Source of the DNA: JBMSHD01 sp049416425
GTDB taxonomy: Bacteria; Pseudomonadota; Gammaproteobacteria; Francisellales; Francisellaceae
Direction: 5' to 3'
NCBI GenBank assembly: GCA_049416425.1
Contig: JBMSHD010000011.1
Span: 1-29,289, forward strand
DNA: 29,289 nucleotides
Below, one piece after another: positions 1 to 8,694 of this stretch. Numbering within the stretch: position 1 is the first letter of the stretch; the number at the start of each line of letters is the position of its first letter. Under the pieces are notes generated by a model. That model was not told the DNA's origin. It saw nothing but the letters and a program-made list of their open reading frames with translations, and made no database searches. The position numbers were made by a program, and so were the translations under genes.

Positions 1-27
1 TTGGAAGATATTTCGCCATGAAAAAAA

Positions 28-50
28 GGAAGTTATTTTGCGCGCGTTCC
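28..50 (+). repeat. 23-bp dispersed repeat, copy 1
   Basis: The unit begins GGAAGTTATTTTGC and ends CGTTCC. It matches positions 19270-19292 at 21 of 23 bases; the two differences are G to A inside the central GCGCGCG / GCACACG. The ends GGAA and TTCC are mutually inverted. Such a match between two distant sites is unlikely by chance, so I read it as a member of a dispersed repeat family. In this copy it is read through by an open frame. Confidence 0.6.
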
Positions 51-340
51 ATATGAGCTTATATTATATATTTTTGATATTTGTCGTTGCATTTATTTCT
101 TTCATTTTACAGAATTGGCTGAATCAACAAGGCATTATTAAAGCTGGCGTAAAAAGATCAACAACAATACTAGCATTTACTCCCTTAGCAACAATAGTAT
201 GCCAATATGTTTTTTTAGGGCAAAGTTCTTTAAGTTGGGTATTATTATCAATGGTTTGCTTGCTGATAATAGGTTCAAAAAAGATGAGATTTGATCAATT
301 AGTATGCGGCATGAGGTCACCTGTGAAGTTTAAAGACTAA
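38..340 (+). CDS. small hydrophobic membrane protein, possibly 5'-truncated by the window edge
   Basis: I do not recognise the family. The protein is mostly hydrophobic, with about three predicted membrane segments (near residues 6-24, 40-59 and 64-78) and a short basic, polar tail. A TTG at 38 has a purine-rich AAGGAAG stretch just upstream. The first ATG is at 53 and lacks a good ribosome binding site. The frame has no stop from base 2 to the TTG, so this may be the 3' end of a longer gene that starts outside the window. The 23-bp dispersed repeat at 28-50 overlaps the proposed start, so either the repeat is translated or the ORF begins in repeat-derived DNA. The size and hydrophobicity recall small multidrug-resistance or EamA-like fragments, but I see no diagnostic motif. 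Confidence 0.4.
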   Translation: MRAFHMSLYYIFLIFVVAFISFILQNWLNQQGIIKAGVKRSTTILAFTPLATIVCQYVFLGQSSLSWVLLSMVCLLIIGSKKMRFDQLVCGMRSPVKFKD

Positions 341-453
341 TTCGCCAGTGGCAAACTAAATCGCATCTTGTGATAGAAATAAATTTAAACTAAAACAGAA
401 GGCGTAGCTTCCTTCGGAGTCATAGCCTACTAGCCAGGAGGAAGAAATGAGTG

Positions 454-459
454 TATAAT
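454..459 (+). promoter_or_regulatory. possible -10 element upstream of trhO
   Basis: A perfect TATAAT lies 36 bases before the trhO start codon. No good -35 hexamer is visible 16-18 bases upstream, so the assignment is weak. The same bases form the end of a three-codon reading frame (447-458) behind a strong Shine-Dalgarno sequence, an alternative explanation for the conserved-looking string. Confidence 0.35.
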
Positions 460-494
460 ACGCAGCCAAGACCATCTATGAATCATGAATTAGA

Positions 495-1481
495 ATGAAT
501 ATTAAGAAATATACCGTTTGTGCAATGTATAAATTTGTCACGCTTAAGAACTATGAACAAATGAAGGCACCTTTGTTGGCCGTGATGCAGAGAAATGGCA
601 TTCGTGGTACCCTGCTTTTGGCTCACGAGGGTATTAACGGCACGGTGGCAGGCACTGATGAGGCTATTGCTGCGTTATTACAGTATTTAAAATCCGATGA
701 ACGTCTTGCCGATATCGATCATAAGGAATCCTACAGCGATGATTTTCCATTTTATCGGGCCAAGGTGAAATTGAAGAAAGAAATTGTCACGCTTGGCGTT
801 AAAGAGATTGATCCCAAGCGTATCGTCGGTACTTATGTGGAGCCAAAAAACTGGAATGCGTTGATTTCAGATCCCGAAGTGCTTGTTATCGATACGCGAA
901 ATGACTATGAAGTTGAGATCGGTACATTTAAAAATGCCATTAATCCACATACTGAGACCTTCAGAGAGTTTCCAGATTATGTTGAGAAAAATCTTGATAA
1001 AAACAGGCATAAAAAAGTAGCGATGTTTTGTACCGGTGGCATTCGTTGTGAAAAGTCCACGGCTTTTTTAAAACAGCAGGGCTTTGATGAGGTCTATCAT
1101 TTAAAGGGTGGCATCTTGAAATACCTGGAAGAGGTAGAAGAAAATCAAAGTCTATGGCAGGGAGATTGTTTCGTCTTTGATAATCGTGTCACCGTCTCTC
1201 ATGGCTTGAAGCAGGGACAGTATGATCAGTGTCATGCCTGTCGTATGCCGATCACTAAAGAAGATAAAACTCGAGTCGAATATATCGAAGGGTTGTCCTG
1301 CCATCATTGCCATGACAGCTTAAGCGATGAGCAGAAGGCGCGATTTTCTGAGCGGCAGAAACAGGCTAAATTGGCTAAATTGCGTGGCGAGAGTCATATC
1401 GGAGAGGATGCCATTGCCGTGGCAAAAAAGCGCAAACAGCAAAAAATGCTCAAGCGTGAGGAGAATAGAAAAAGAAATTAA
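495..1481 (+). CDS. trhO: tRNA uridine(34) hydroxylase TrhO, rhodanese-related
   Basis: TrhO (YceA) uses oxygen to hydroxylate uridine 34 of tRNA as the first step of 5-hydroxyuridine-derived wobble modification in the cytoplasm. The 328-residue protein has an N-terminal acylphosphatase-like domain (about residues 1-95, including the LLAHEGINGT motif). A rhodanese domain follows at about 115-215, with the active-site loop CTGGIRCEKS; Cys179 is the expected catalytic cysteine and Cys185 lies in the same loop. A cysteine-rich segment follows at about 245-275 (CHAC and CHHC), then a basic tail. The short N-terminus resembles TrhO of intracellular gammaproteobacteria rather than the longer E. coli form. 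The ribosome binding site is weak. The gene converges on pilS with a 24-bp gap. Confidence 0.93.
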   Translation: MNIKKYTVCAMYKFVTLKNYEQMKAPLLAVMQRNGIRGTLLLAHEGINGTVAGTDEAIAALLQYLKSDERLADIDHKESYSDDFPFYRAKVKLKKEIVTLGVKEIDPKRIVGTYVEPKNWNALISDPEVLVIDTRNDYEVEIGTFKNAINPHTETFREFPDYVEKNLDKNRHKKVAMFCTGGIRCEKSTAFLKQQGFDEVYHLKGGILKYLEEVEENQSLWQGDCFVFDNRVTVSHGLKQGQYDQCHACRMPITKEDKTRVEYIEGLSCHHCHDSLSDEQKARFSERQKQAKLAKLRGESHIGEDAIAVAKKRKQQKMLKREENRKRN

Positions 1482-1497
1482 GAAAATTTCAATCAAT

Positions 1498-1516
1498 CAT
1501 TTGACTTAGGCAAATG
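1498..1516. terminator. short hairpin between convergent trhO and pilS
   Basis: CATTTG at 1498-1503 and CAAATG at 1511-1516 form a 6-bp stem around a 7-base loop. The hairpin overlaps the pilS stop codon and sits in the only gap between the two convergent genes. It lacks a clean T-tract on either side, so it is at best a weak bidirectional terminator. Confidence 0.3.
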
Positions 1517-2015
1517 TTAATACAATGGTTGCATCATCTGCACAATTTGTGGTTGCCTCACTTACGTTATTGATAGTATTACCTTCAGCCGTGACGAGTT
1601 CAGCAACACCGATAAATTTGGTACTTAAATCAATACACTGTGTTTTCGTTACTTTTCCCTTTAGCGAAAGTGTGAAACGACTGTTGTTAGCGCTATCAAA
1701 ACCGACCTCTATGTCATAGCCGGGAATAGCCGTTCTAATGGTGGTTCCTGAGTAATTTTTCTGATCAACAGCGCCAGCATCTATCACGGTTTTATTGTCA
1801 ATTCCTGAATAATCACCACTGGAAGCATAAAGTGATTTTATACTCTGAGATATCTGCGTGATTTCCTGTACCGTTTGTGTTGTAGCACTGCTGCCGCTGA
1901 CTCGCCCATACAGCACGATCACACCGACGACGATAACCGCAACTATCGCCAGCGCCATCATAATCTCGAGCAGTGAGAAACCGGATTGTTTTTTCTTGGT
2001 TTGCATGTCTTTCAT
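1506..2015 (-). CDS. pilS: major pilin of the type IVb pilus, PilS-like
   Basis: This is the probable major subunit of the pilus built by the upstream genes. The 169-residue prepilin starts with a basic leader (three lysines) ending in Gly12. The mature protein would begin FSLLE, with the conserved Glu at mature position 5, followed by a hydrophobic helix of about 20 residues. The C-terminal part has two cysteines (in CIDLS and TNCAD), the disulfide-bonded loop typical of pilins. The leader is short and the first mature residue is Phe, more like type IVa pilins, whereas the surrounding assembly genes are R64/Tcp-type. The start at 2015 has AAGGAG six bases upstream. It is the last gene of the operon, 125 bp after pilR. 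This PilS is unrelated to the PilS sensor kinase. No prepilin peptidase is in the window. Confidence 0.9.
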   Translation of the reverse strand: MKDMQTKKKQSGFSLLEIMMALAIVAVIVVGVIVLYGRVSGSSATTQTVQEITQISQSIKSLYASSGDYSGIDNKTVIDAGAVDQKNYSGTTIRTAIPGYDIEVGFDSANNSRFTLSLKGKVTKTQCIDLSTKFIGVAELVTAEGNTINNVSEATTNCADDATIVLTFA

Positions 2016-2140
2016 TGTCTACTCCTTGTGAGTGTGGTTAAGTTGAGTTTCACTTCGTAGTTAAACTTAGACTATCGCTGTTAATTTATCCATAATTTTC
2101 AAGGGTTTAGGAAAAAATTTCACAGCTGAAGGGTTGCTTT

Positions 2141-3259
2141 TTAGAAAGCATTGATGCCGATGGCGTAGATGGCGCTCATAAACATTGACAGATATACTGT
2201 GGTTAATACCAGAAACAGGGTGTTGATCAGTGAGAATGATTTTTGAATCTTATCGATTTGCTTATCGAGATAATTATTGGCAAGGTCATAGATGGCGGCT
2301 TCCAGTTTGCCGGCGTTGGCATACATGTCGATCAATGAGCAGACATCACGACTGAAGAAGTCAGCACCAGCCAAAGAGGCTCCAGGTGCCACACCATTGT
2401 TGAGCATCGTTAAGATGGTGTTGATGAAATTTTTGAGATAATCATTGGCATTGCTTCTTATGGCTCGAAGCGAATAGGTCAGCGAGTTCTTATTGCCGTT
2501 TAGCATCAAAGAAAGCGAAATCAGAAATTTCACAGCGATGATCTTTTTATAGATCGAATAAGGAGGGAGGCCATCTAACACCTTAATACGGAATTTATTC
2601 GTCATTCTCGGAATGGTGATGATAAAACTTATGATCAAAGCAATGATCATGCCGATGATCAATAGACCATGATCGACAAACCAGTTGTTAAAGGCATCGA
2701 ATCGGGCGGTGAGATCTGGCAGCATATCTTTAGGGATAGCTGAGGTAATCTGAGGCATAAGGCTTTTAGCAGAATAATACATCATGCCGGCAATACCAAA
2801 TATATACACCAACGGTTTGGTTAAAGATGAAACGATGGTTTTTTTCAGTCGTTTTAATTTTTGAGAAATTTCAACGACGTTTTTAAGACCATTTCGGATA
2901 TCATGAGGATCGGAGGCCAGGATAATCATCTCATCTTCAGGGATATAGGGGGATAGTGCCTCGATAATGGTATAGCCTAACTCGGTGAAGCGATAATGAA
3001 CATCATTGAGTACATCGACCAAGGTAGAATTTTTGTCATAGGCTTTGCGACCATACTTGACATAGCTTTTGCGCATTTGGTCAATGGCATCTTCAACACT
3101 AAACTTGGATTCCAGTAGCATCTGAAAGGTATTGTAAAATTCAACACGTTTATTGGAGTTGAACTGAGATTTAATGCCTTTTACTTTAAGAGGGTTATAA
3201 AGGCTGATTTTATGTCCAAGTTTATTGGTAGCGGGTTTAAATAAGGCTAGCACTGACAT
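2141..3259 (-). CDS. pilR: type IVb pilus inner-membrane platform protein PilR (GspF/TcpE/BfpE family)
   Basis: This polytopic inner-membrane protein should form the platform that couples the PilQ ATPase to pilin assembly. It has the bilobed GspF architecture: a cytoplasmic helical domain, membrane segments near residues 160-175 and 200-225, a second cytoplasmic domain, and a final membrane segment at the C-terminus. Two in-frame ATGs are possible. The one at 3268 sits directly against AAAAGGG with no spacing, while the one at 3259 lies nine bases from the GGG, so I prefer 3259 (372 residues). Its start overlaps the end of pilQ, which suggests translational coupling. It is unrelated to the PilR response regulator. 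Confidence 0.9.
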   Translation of the reverse strand: MSVLALFKPATNKLGHKISLYNPLKVKGIKSQFNSNKRVEFYNTFQMLLESKFSVEDAIDQMRKSYVKYGRKAYDKNSTLVDVLNDVHYRFTELGYTIIEALSPYIPEDEMIILASDPHDIRNGLKNVVEISQKLKRLKKTIVSSLTKPLVYIFGIAGMMYYSAKSLMPQITSAIPKDMLPDLTARFDAFNNWFVDHGLLIIGMIIALIISFIITIPRMTNKFRIKVLDGLPPYSIYKKIIAVKFLISLSLMLNGNKNSLTYSLRAIRSNANDYLKNFINTILTMLNNGVAPGASLAGADFFSRDVCSLIDMYANAGKLEAAIYDLANNYLDKQIDKIQKSFSLINTLFLVLTTVYLSMFMSAIYAIGINAF

Positions 3260-5063
3260 GATCTTCATCCCTTTTGGTTAGATCGGTGAGAATATGGGCA
3301 TAGAAATCCTGATCGAATAAATCAGACAAGGCTTCTAGATGTAATGGTCCGACCTTGCTTTCAAGAGAGACAGGGCAGATTTGGCCGCTTAGAACCTTGG
3401 ATAAACCGTGTTCTTTGACGGTCAGGCCACCGCTTAGGCGCCAGGATTTATAAGATTCAATAAAATTTCGTTCCCTGACATTTTTGAGAATATGGGCGTT
3501 GGGACGAACAATCTCGGCAATAACCGTTCTGCCGTTGATACCCATATAGCTGCAATGTTGGCATCCCTTGTTGTTGCGAAAGCGAATCTGATTTTTCATC
3601 GTTTGATCAAGACTGTAACGTTTAATCACCTGATCAAGGCGTTGTTGAATTTTATGCTGATCTGGAAAATAGAGCATATACTCTTCCAAATCGTAGGCAC
3701 AGTGTGGGCAGAGTGTGGGCACCAGAGTCTGATAGACTAAAAGCTGAAGATAGTTGGGACTACAGGCCACATCCCGCTCCATGCCGATACCGCACAGGCG
3801 CTCGATAATCGCAAGACCATCCTGGGCGTGAATGGTGGATAAAAACAGGTGGCCAGACTGGATGGCTTTCTGTGCGAATTGCGCCGTGTTTTCATTGCGA
3901 ATCTCGTTACAGTAGATAATATCTGGATCAAGGCGCATCAATGTTTTTAAGCACAGATTAAATTCATGGGTGATCTCACCTTCGCTCATATCGGCCGACT
4001 CGTGTACGGTCAGCTGATCGACACCACCAATAATATACTCAACGGGTGATTCAACCGAGATGATCTTTTTTCTGCCACCTGTCGTTTTCATTGTCCCGGT
4101 GATAAGACCAGCTAAGGATGTCGATTTACCGGAACCTGTGGTGCCGGCAAAGATAATCCCGCCGGATGGCGCCATCTGCGCTTCTTCCAGCATGTCGATC
4201 TGATCTTCGGAATAGCCAAGCTCATAAAGTGGGCGGATAGAAGATTTGTCGGTGGATAAGATACGAAGTGCGACAATATAAGCCGCGGAGGCTTCTTTGA
4301 CATCATTGTTGTCATTCGACTCAATGGTTGCCGAGGCAAAACGAATACGGTATTTTTTCTGATCGATAATGCGCTCGATGATGGTCTGCTGCTTTTTCTT
4401 GCCATCAAAGTACATGTCTTTTTGACCCTCTGCTCCTTTGCCGTTATAAATGGCATTGATCAGATGATTAATATGAATGACATCATAGTTGGCATAGGGC
4501 ATGATTTCACCATGAATTCGCATGGAGATGATGCCTTCAGTGCCGGTAACTTTGACATGAATATCGGTGGCGTGATTGGCGACGGCGTAGCGAACCAGAT
4601 TGTCAAACTCAAGCACATAGTGCTCAATGGATTTGCTTTCCTCGGCCTTTTTGACTTTTTGCAGACACTCGAAAATCACCGATGGCTTGACGTAAACACT
4701 GCGGTTATTGGTGAGGCCGTAAAAATTCTTAGCCTCGGTTTTAAAACGCGCCAGTCTCGGTTCAATATTTTTCTCAGCACTGCTTGAAATCAAGACGGCA
4801 AGAAATTTCTTATCGTCTTTGGTGCGCGCTTCCAGAAATAGAAACTGCTTTGCATCTTCCTCACTCAAACGCAGCGGGGAGTTGTGTTCACAAAACAGAA
4901 TGCGGCTGGCTTTAAAATCCAGATCGTCATAGCTCTCCACAGCATCTTGTGTGCCATGAAAGCGGGCGTTAATCGGAACCAGATTCTCATCATCGGCCGT
5001 CGTCGAATTGTTCTCACTGCTTTTACGATTAAAGCGTGACATAAAAGAATTAGAGGATTTCAT
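3237..5063 (-). CDS. pilQ: type IVb pilus assembly ATPase PilQ (GspE/TcpT/BfpD family)
   Basis: This cytoplasmic hexameric ATPase powers pilus extension. The Walker A motif GTTGSGKST lies near residue 310. A degenerate Walker B (LDPDIIYCNEIRN) lies near 380, with an HAQD histidine box after it. Two CxxC pairs (about residues 455 and 503) form the four-cysteine zinc site of GspE-type extension ATPases, which argues against a retraction ATPase. The frame is open to 5132, but a strong GGAGG lies eight bases before the ATG at 5063, giving 608 residues and a 14-bp overlap with pilP. It overlaps pilR at its other end. No retraction (PilT-type) ATPase gene is present here. Confidence 0.93.
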   Translation of the reverse strand: MKSSNSFMSRFNRKSSENNSTTADDENLVPINARFHGTQDAVESYDDLDFKASRILFCEHNSPLRLSEEDAKQFLFLEARTKDDKKFLAVLISSSAEKNIEPRLARFKTEAKNFYGLTNNRSVYVKPSVIFECLQKVKKAEESKSIEHYVLEFDNLVRYAVANHATDIHVKVTGTEGIISMRIHGEIMPYANYDVIHINHLINAIYNGKGAEGQKDMYFDGKKKQQTIIERIIDQKKYRIRFASATIESNDNNDVKEASAAYIVALRILSTDKSSIRPLYELGYSEDQIDMLEEAQMAPSGGIIFAGTTGSGKSTSLAGLITGTMKTTGGRKKIISVESPVEYIIGGVDQLTVHESADMSEGEITHEFNLCLKTLMRLDPDIIYCNEIRNENTAQFAQKAIQSGHLFLSTIHAQDGLAIIERLCGIGMERDVACSPNYLQLLVYQTLVPTLCPHCAYDLEEYMLYFPDQHKIQQRLDQVIKRYSLDQTMKNQIRFRNNKGCQHCSYMGINGRTVIAEIVRPNAHILKNVRERNFIESYKSWRLSGGLTVKEHGLSKVLSGQICPVSLESKVGPLHLEALSDLFDQDFYAHILTDLTKRDEDHVSASLI

Positions 5064-5646
5064 ATTCACTGCCTCCATTGTTTGTGGGTTGATAGTTGGT
5101 TGACGCATGGCGGTATGAAGCCGGAACAACATTAAAGTAAACCGTCTTTATGCCGTGAGTGCTGAGGTTGATAAAATCAACATGATCAATACCGATATGA
5201 GAGACTTCCCATGTGTTTTCAAGAACAGAACCTTTTCTGATCTTGGCAGACTGATTATTGTAATTGATTTCTGCATTTAGATCGTCAACAGGACCCATGA
5301 TCTGCAGAATTTTAACCTTAAAATCCATGGCAGTATGAGCATTGCTGTTATTGTTTTTTACTGGAGCCTGTGCCTCAAGCTGTGCGGATAGCATATTGGT
5401 ATGCGCTGCATTTTTGCTACTATCCGTATTTGGTGCCTGCAGAGATTGTAACTTCTGTTCAATCTGTTTTTGTTCCAGTTGGGCATTCAACAAGGCATTT
5501 TGCGCCTTTTGCAGATCCATCTGTTGCGAGATGGTTTGCATTTTGTTGAAATAATCTTCTTTTGTCAATACGGTTGACGGGTCAGCGGCAAAGGCCGTAC
5601 CTGAGATCATGAAACCGGCGAAAACGGCAGTCATAAACTTATTCAT
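5050..5646 (-). CDS. pilP: type IVb pilus biogenesis protein PilP, periplasmic
   Basis: PilP of the R64 family is a small periplasmic protein thought to link the inner-membrane complex to the secretin. The 198-residue product begins with a Sec signal peptide ending near ISGTAFA-A. A Gln/Leu-rich coiled-coil region follows (about residues 30-70), then a low-complexity Asn/Ala linker and a C-terminal beta domain (about 105-190) like that of PilP/GspC proteins. A longer reading frame starts at 5691, but GGAG lies just upstream of the ATG at 5646, and that start gives a proper signal peptide. It overlaps the pilO stop by eight bases and the pilQ start by fourteen, indicating tight translational coupling. 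Confidence 0.85.
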   Translation of the reverse strand: MNKFMTAVFAGFMISGTAFAADPSTVLTKEDYFNKMQTISQQMDLQKAQNALLNAQLEQKQIEQKLQSLQAPNTDSSKNAAHTNMLSAQLEAQAPVKNNNSNAHTAMDFKVKILQIMGPVDDLNAEINYNNQSAKIRKGSVLENTWEVSHIGIDHVDFINLSTHGIKTVYFNVVPASYRHASTNYQPTNNGGSEYEIL

Positions 5647-7012
5647 AGATAACTCCTTTAAATGTCCAGGTATTAATCTGTGTGTTTTCAAAATTGATAT
5701 TCAAGGCTGAAATCATCAAAAATGGGATGGTTTTTGCAATGTGATACAGCATCATCAACTGATAGAGTCCACTGCCGGCGACGGTGAGCTCAACCTGTTT
5801 AGCCGGTTGATTTTGCTGTTTTGACTTAAGAGGTGTTGTCGTGTATTTTAAGTCATGGCTCTGCAGCTTTGAGATCAGATTAGAAGCTGAAATCAGTCGA
5901 GCTTCGGCACTTTTGAACTGCTCAATGGCGTCATTATCGGCCTTATCGGCAGAGGAAGACTCATCAAAATTAACGTAGATATTTGCCGCATTGGCATCAT
6001 TGGCAACGTCCATTCTAAGGGCATGAAGCGAGCTGTTTAATTCTAATAGATTATTGAGCGTGGCATAGGATTGACGTTGATATTTCAGCGTAAACACATG
6101 GTTTTTCTGCATCTCAAACTGCATCATTTTAAGCTGCCAGCCAAATCCCTGATAGGTTAACTTATCCATGCCGGTTAAAATTCCTGCCAGTTGAAATCCG
6201 GCATTTCGCTGTTCCAGATCTTCTAAAAATTGCTGATACTGTGTTTTTTGCTGAACCGTTTGAAACTGTTGAAATTTCATGGCTTTAAGGCGCATCTCGG
6301 CGGCATTTTTTTCGGCTTCCTGATGTGCCTGATAGTAATGATAACCCACAGCCGCGGCGGTGATCAGCATTATGATCATGGCGATATAGACAGGTTTTTT
6401 ATTGCGTTTGATTGACCTTAAAGTAGACTGTCTGATCTGCTTTGCGCTTTGACTGGACAGGGAATCGATCGATATGTCCTTGATGTGGGAAGAAAGATCT
6501 GCAAATAAGTCTTTAATCTCATGATCGTCACAATCAAGACCGATAGCGATCTCCTGTTCATCAGCCAGTGTTTTGAAAATCTGTTTTAAATAAGGCAGAA
6601 ATTCAATCAGCTCGGTTTTATCGGTGATCATATCACCGGAATAGGTGATATCCATCTCGGGTGCCGCATCGATGATGCCATCTTCAAGCAGTTTAGCCGA
6701 GGCCTCCGGTGTCGATAACAGCGTTCCGGTATGAACGACAATGCCGTTTTGAACCACACATAACCAGTAGCCTTTTGCCGATGACGGTGACAGAGTGGTC
6801 ACTTTATCACTGATATAGATAAGACTGTCATAACGATTGGATAATAAAGATGCCAAAGACACTTTGCCGGCGTCTTTTTTATTTTTACTCAATACCCCTT
6901 GACTGGAATGCGTACTATAGAAGCCAAGATTGCCCAGATTTTCTTTGCAGAAGTGTTTATAGCCGGGTGAGTAAAACCAGTATAAACCGATGGCATATTG
7001 TTGATTTAACAT
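5639..7012 (-). CDS. pilO: type IVb pilus assembly protein PilO, inner membrane
   Basis: PilO of the R64/type IVb family is a bitopic inner-membrane protein joining the cytoplasmic ATPase side to the periplasmic complex. The 457-residue protein has a cytoplasmic domain of about 200 residues. One membrane segment follows at about 207-224 (after IKRNKKP), then a charged coiled coil (about 228-262) and a periplasmic region ending in a small alpha/beta domain. This topology parallels GspL plus GspM. I identify it by topology, size and position between the secretin and PilP rather than by a catalytic motif. The start lies 11 bp after the pilN stop. Confidence 0.82.
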   Translation of the reverse strand: MLNQQYAIGLYWFYSPGYKHFCKENLGNLGFYSTHSSQGVLSKNKKDAGKVSLASLLSNRYDSLIYISDKVTTLSPSSAKGYWLCVVQNGIVVHTGTLLSTPEASAKLLEDGIIDAAPEMDITYSGDMITDKTELIEFLPYLKQIFKTLADEQEIAIGLDCDDHEIKDLFADLSSHIKDISIDSLSSQSAKQIRQSTLRSIKRNKKPVYIAMIIMLITAAAVGYHYYQAHQEAEKNAAEMRLKAMKFQQFQTVQQKTQYQQFLEDLEQRNAGFQLAGILTGMDKLTYQGFGWQLKMMQFEMQKNHVFTLKYQRQSYATLNNLLELNSSLHALRMDVANDANAANIYVNFDESSSADKADNDAIEQFKSAEARLISASNLISKLQSHDLKYTTTPLKSKQQNQPAKQVELTVAGSGLYQLMMLYHIAKTIPFLMISALNINFENTQINTWTFKGVIYE

Positions 7013-7023
7013 GACGGCAGGCC

Positions 7024-8679
7024 TCAGTGACTTGAGATAATGTAGGGTGTGACGATGACAACGGTTACCGTGCGCTCATGGTTGGTGGATTTTTTACCAC
7101 CTAACATCCAGGTGCTGGCCGGTCCAATTGAGTTTGTTCCGCTGTTGTCTGTATTGCTTTGAAAGCCGGCCAAAACGGCAGTTTGTCCTGATTCAAGCGG
7201 TACGGTTTGCATAAAGGTTTTATCGCGTGTCTCTGGCAACTCGATGGTATTGGGGTTATCGGAGTCTCCGGAGCTGAAATTCTTCTCGCGCATCGCCAGC
7301 AGGGATGAGATGTTAACCGAAAGATTGAGTAAGACCTCATTGCCTTTGATGATCTTTGGCGTCACCACGATAGAATAGCCGGTATGAATCGTGCCGGGTG
7401 TGACACTGGTCTGGCTTTGATCGGAGACGGAGCCATCGGAATTGGTCAAGGGGGTGACGGATACCTCTTTGACATAGTCGGTTGAGCGTGAGACCTGAAC
7501 GGGAACCGAACGGCTGTTGACCGTATAGATTGTCGTTCCGGTGATATAGGTTGTCTTTCCCAGTTTTTGCAGTGCATCAATAATTAATTTTGAGCCGGCA
7601 AATGGACCGGTTGCCAGCGAGCCGCTGACCGTGGCGGTCTCAATGGCTGAGGAGAAGGGGTCGGATAACGGGTTGGGAATACTGGTGGTGTTCCAGCTGA
7701 TTTCACCATCGGTAATTTTATAGAGTGCATCCCAGTCCAGACCATAACTGGCTGAGTTGGCCGATTGTACATCATAGACATCGATACGAATGGCAATACG
7801 TTTTCTGGCCGTGCTGTTTAATGCCTTGATATATTGTTCAACTCGGTTCATGGCAGAAGGAATGGCGCTGACGGTAACATAGCCATCTGTCTCGGAGACG
7901 ATAACTTTGCCTTCGCTGCCAATCATCGCCTGAACTGTAGCTAGAATTGAGTTCCAGGGGTTATTTTTACCTGAAGAATAGCTGGTTGTCGTCTTCTGTG
8001 TAGCGGATTGAGTCTGTGCAGAATTGCTTAATGTCATGCTGGTAGATGACTCACCAGAGAGCATATCGATGGCAAATGTTTTGGTTTCATCACGAAAGAT
8101 CACGACGCTATGATTCGTCTCATCATAGCGCCACCACAGTCCATGGTGTGCCGTAAGCCTATCTAACAATTGAGACAGTTTGCCATTGAAATAAAAGGGT
8201 GTCTGGAGTGATTTTATATTTTCAGCCGCCACTTCAGTTTCAGTAGTATTGCTATCTCCTTGAGATAATTGTGTTTGAGCATTGCTTTGAGTAGTCGTTT
8301 GACTGTCTTGAGTTTTCAAATAGGCCTTGGCATCATCGGTCATGCGAATATTAATGCCCGTCTGGTTCTCCAATGCATTAACGATATACTGAAAACTTTG
8401 ATTATTTTTGCTGCTGAAAACAAAACTTTCATCGAATACAGCTGGCAGTTTCTCACTGTTGGTTTTTATCTGAAAGCCTTCTGAAGCAATATAGATTTTA
8501 TGATTGTAACTGATCAGCGGATTGGGCTGACTTTCATTGACCTGCTTCATAATGGCATTGGTGTTATTAATGTTATTGATGGCATTTTGTGTGGTTTCAT
8601 TCATGTTAGCACAACCGCTTAAGCCCAGCGCCGTGAGTGATCCTAATGTCAATAAGAGTTTTTTATAAGTAAATTTCAT
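7024..8679 (-). CDS. pilN: type IVb pilus secretin, outer-membrane lipoprotein PilN
   Basis: This is the outer-membrane channel through which the pilus emerges. The 551-residue protein has a lipoprotein signal with lipobox LSGC (acylated Cys23). Periplasmic N-domains follow: residues about 95-190 include the FYFNGKLSQLLDRLT region typical of secretin/TonB short N-terminal domains, and an NRVEQYIKALN segment lies near 280. The C-terminal secretin domain carries the VPLESGQTAVLAGFQ signature. A Ser/Thr/Gln-rich low-complexity linker lies near 125-150. The start has AAGGAG seven bases upstream. The first operon gene ends 15 bp before it. As a lipoprotein it may not need a separate pilotin. Confidence 0.93.
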   Translation of the reverse strand: MKFTYKKLLLTLGSLTALGLSGCANMNETTQNAINNINNTNAIMKQVNESQPNPLISYNHKIYIASEGFQIKTNSEKLPAVFDESFVFSSKNNQSFQYIVNALENQTGINIRMTDDAKAYLKTQDSQTTTQSNAQTQLSQGDSNTTETEVAAENIKSLQTPFYFNGKLSQLLDRLTAHHGLWWRYDETNHSVVIFRDETKTFAIDMLSGESSTSMTLSNSAQTQSATQKTTTSYSSGKNNPWNSILATVQAMIGSEGKVIVSETDGYVTVSAIPSAMNRVEQYIKALNSTARKRIAIRIDVYDVQSANSASYGLDWDALYKITDGEISWNTTSIPNPLSDPFSSAIETATVSGSLATGPFAGSKLIIDALQKLGKTTYITGTTIYTVNSRSVPVQVSRSTDYVKEVSVTPLTNSDGSVSDQSQTSVTPGTIHTGYSIVVTPKIIKGNEVLLNLSVNISSLLAMREKNFSSGDSDNPNTIELPETRDKTFMQTVPLESGQTAVLAGFQSNTDNSGTNSIGPASTWMLGGKKSTNHERTVTVVIVTPYIISSH

Positions 8680-8694
8680 TTTCAGTCTCCTTGA

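Noticed and set aside
1506..3259. Reading PilS and PilR as the two-component sensor and regulator of type IVa pili.
   Set aside because: The sequences are a pilin and a GspF-like membrane protein; the names follow the R64 thin pilus nomenclature.
3184..3268. Frameshift between pilQ and pilR suggested by the overlap.
   Set aside because: Both proteins are full length with family-typical ends. The overlap is ordinary translational coupling.
5647..5691. Longer N-terminus for PilP starting at 5691, and for PilQ starting at 5132.
   Set aside because: Strong ribosome binding sites and, for PilP, a proper signal peptide support the internal starts at 5646 and 5063.
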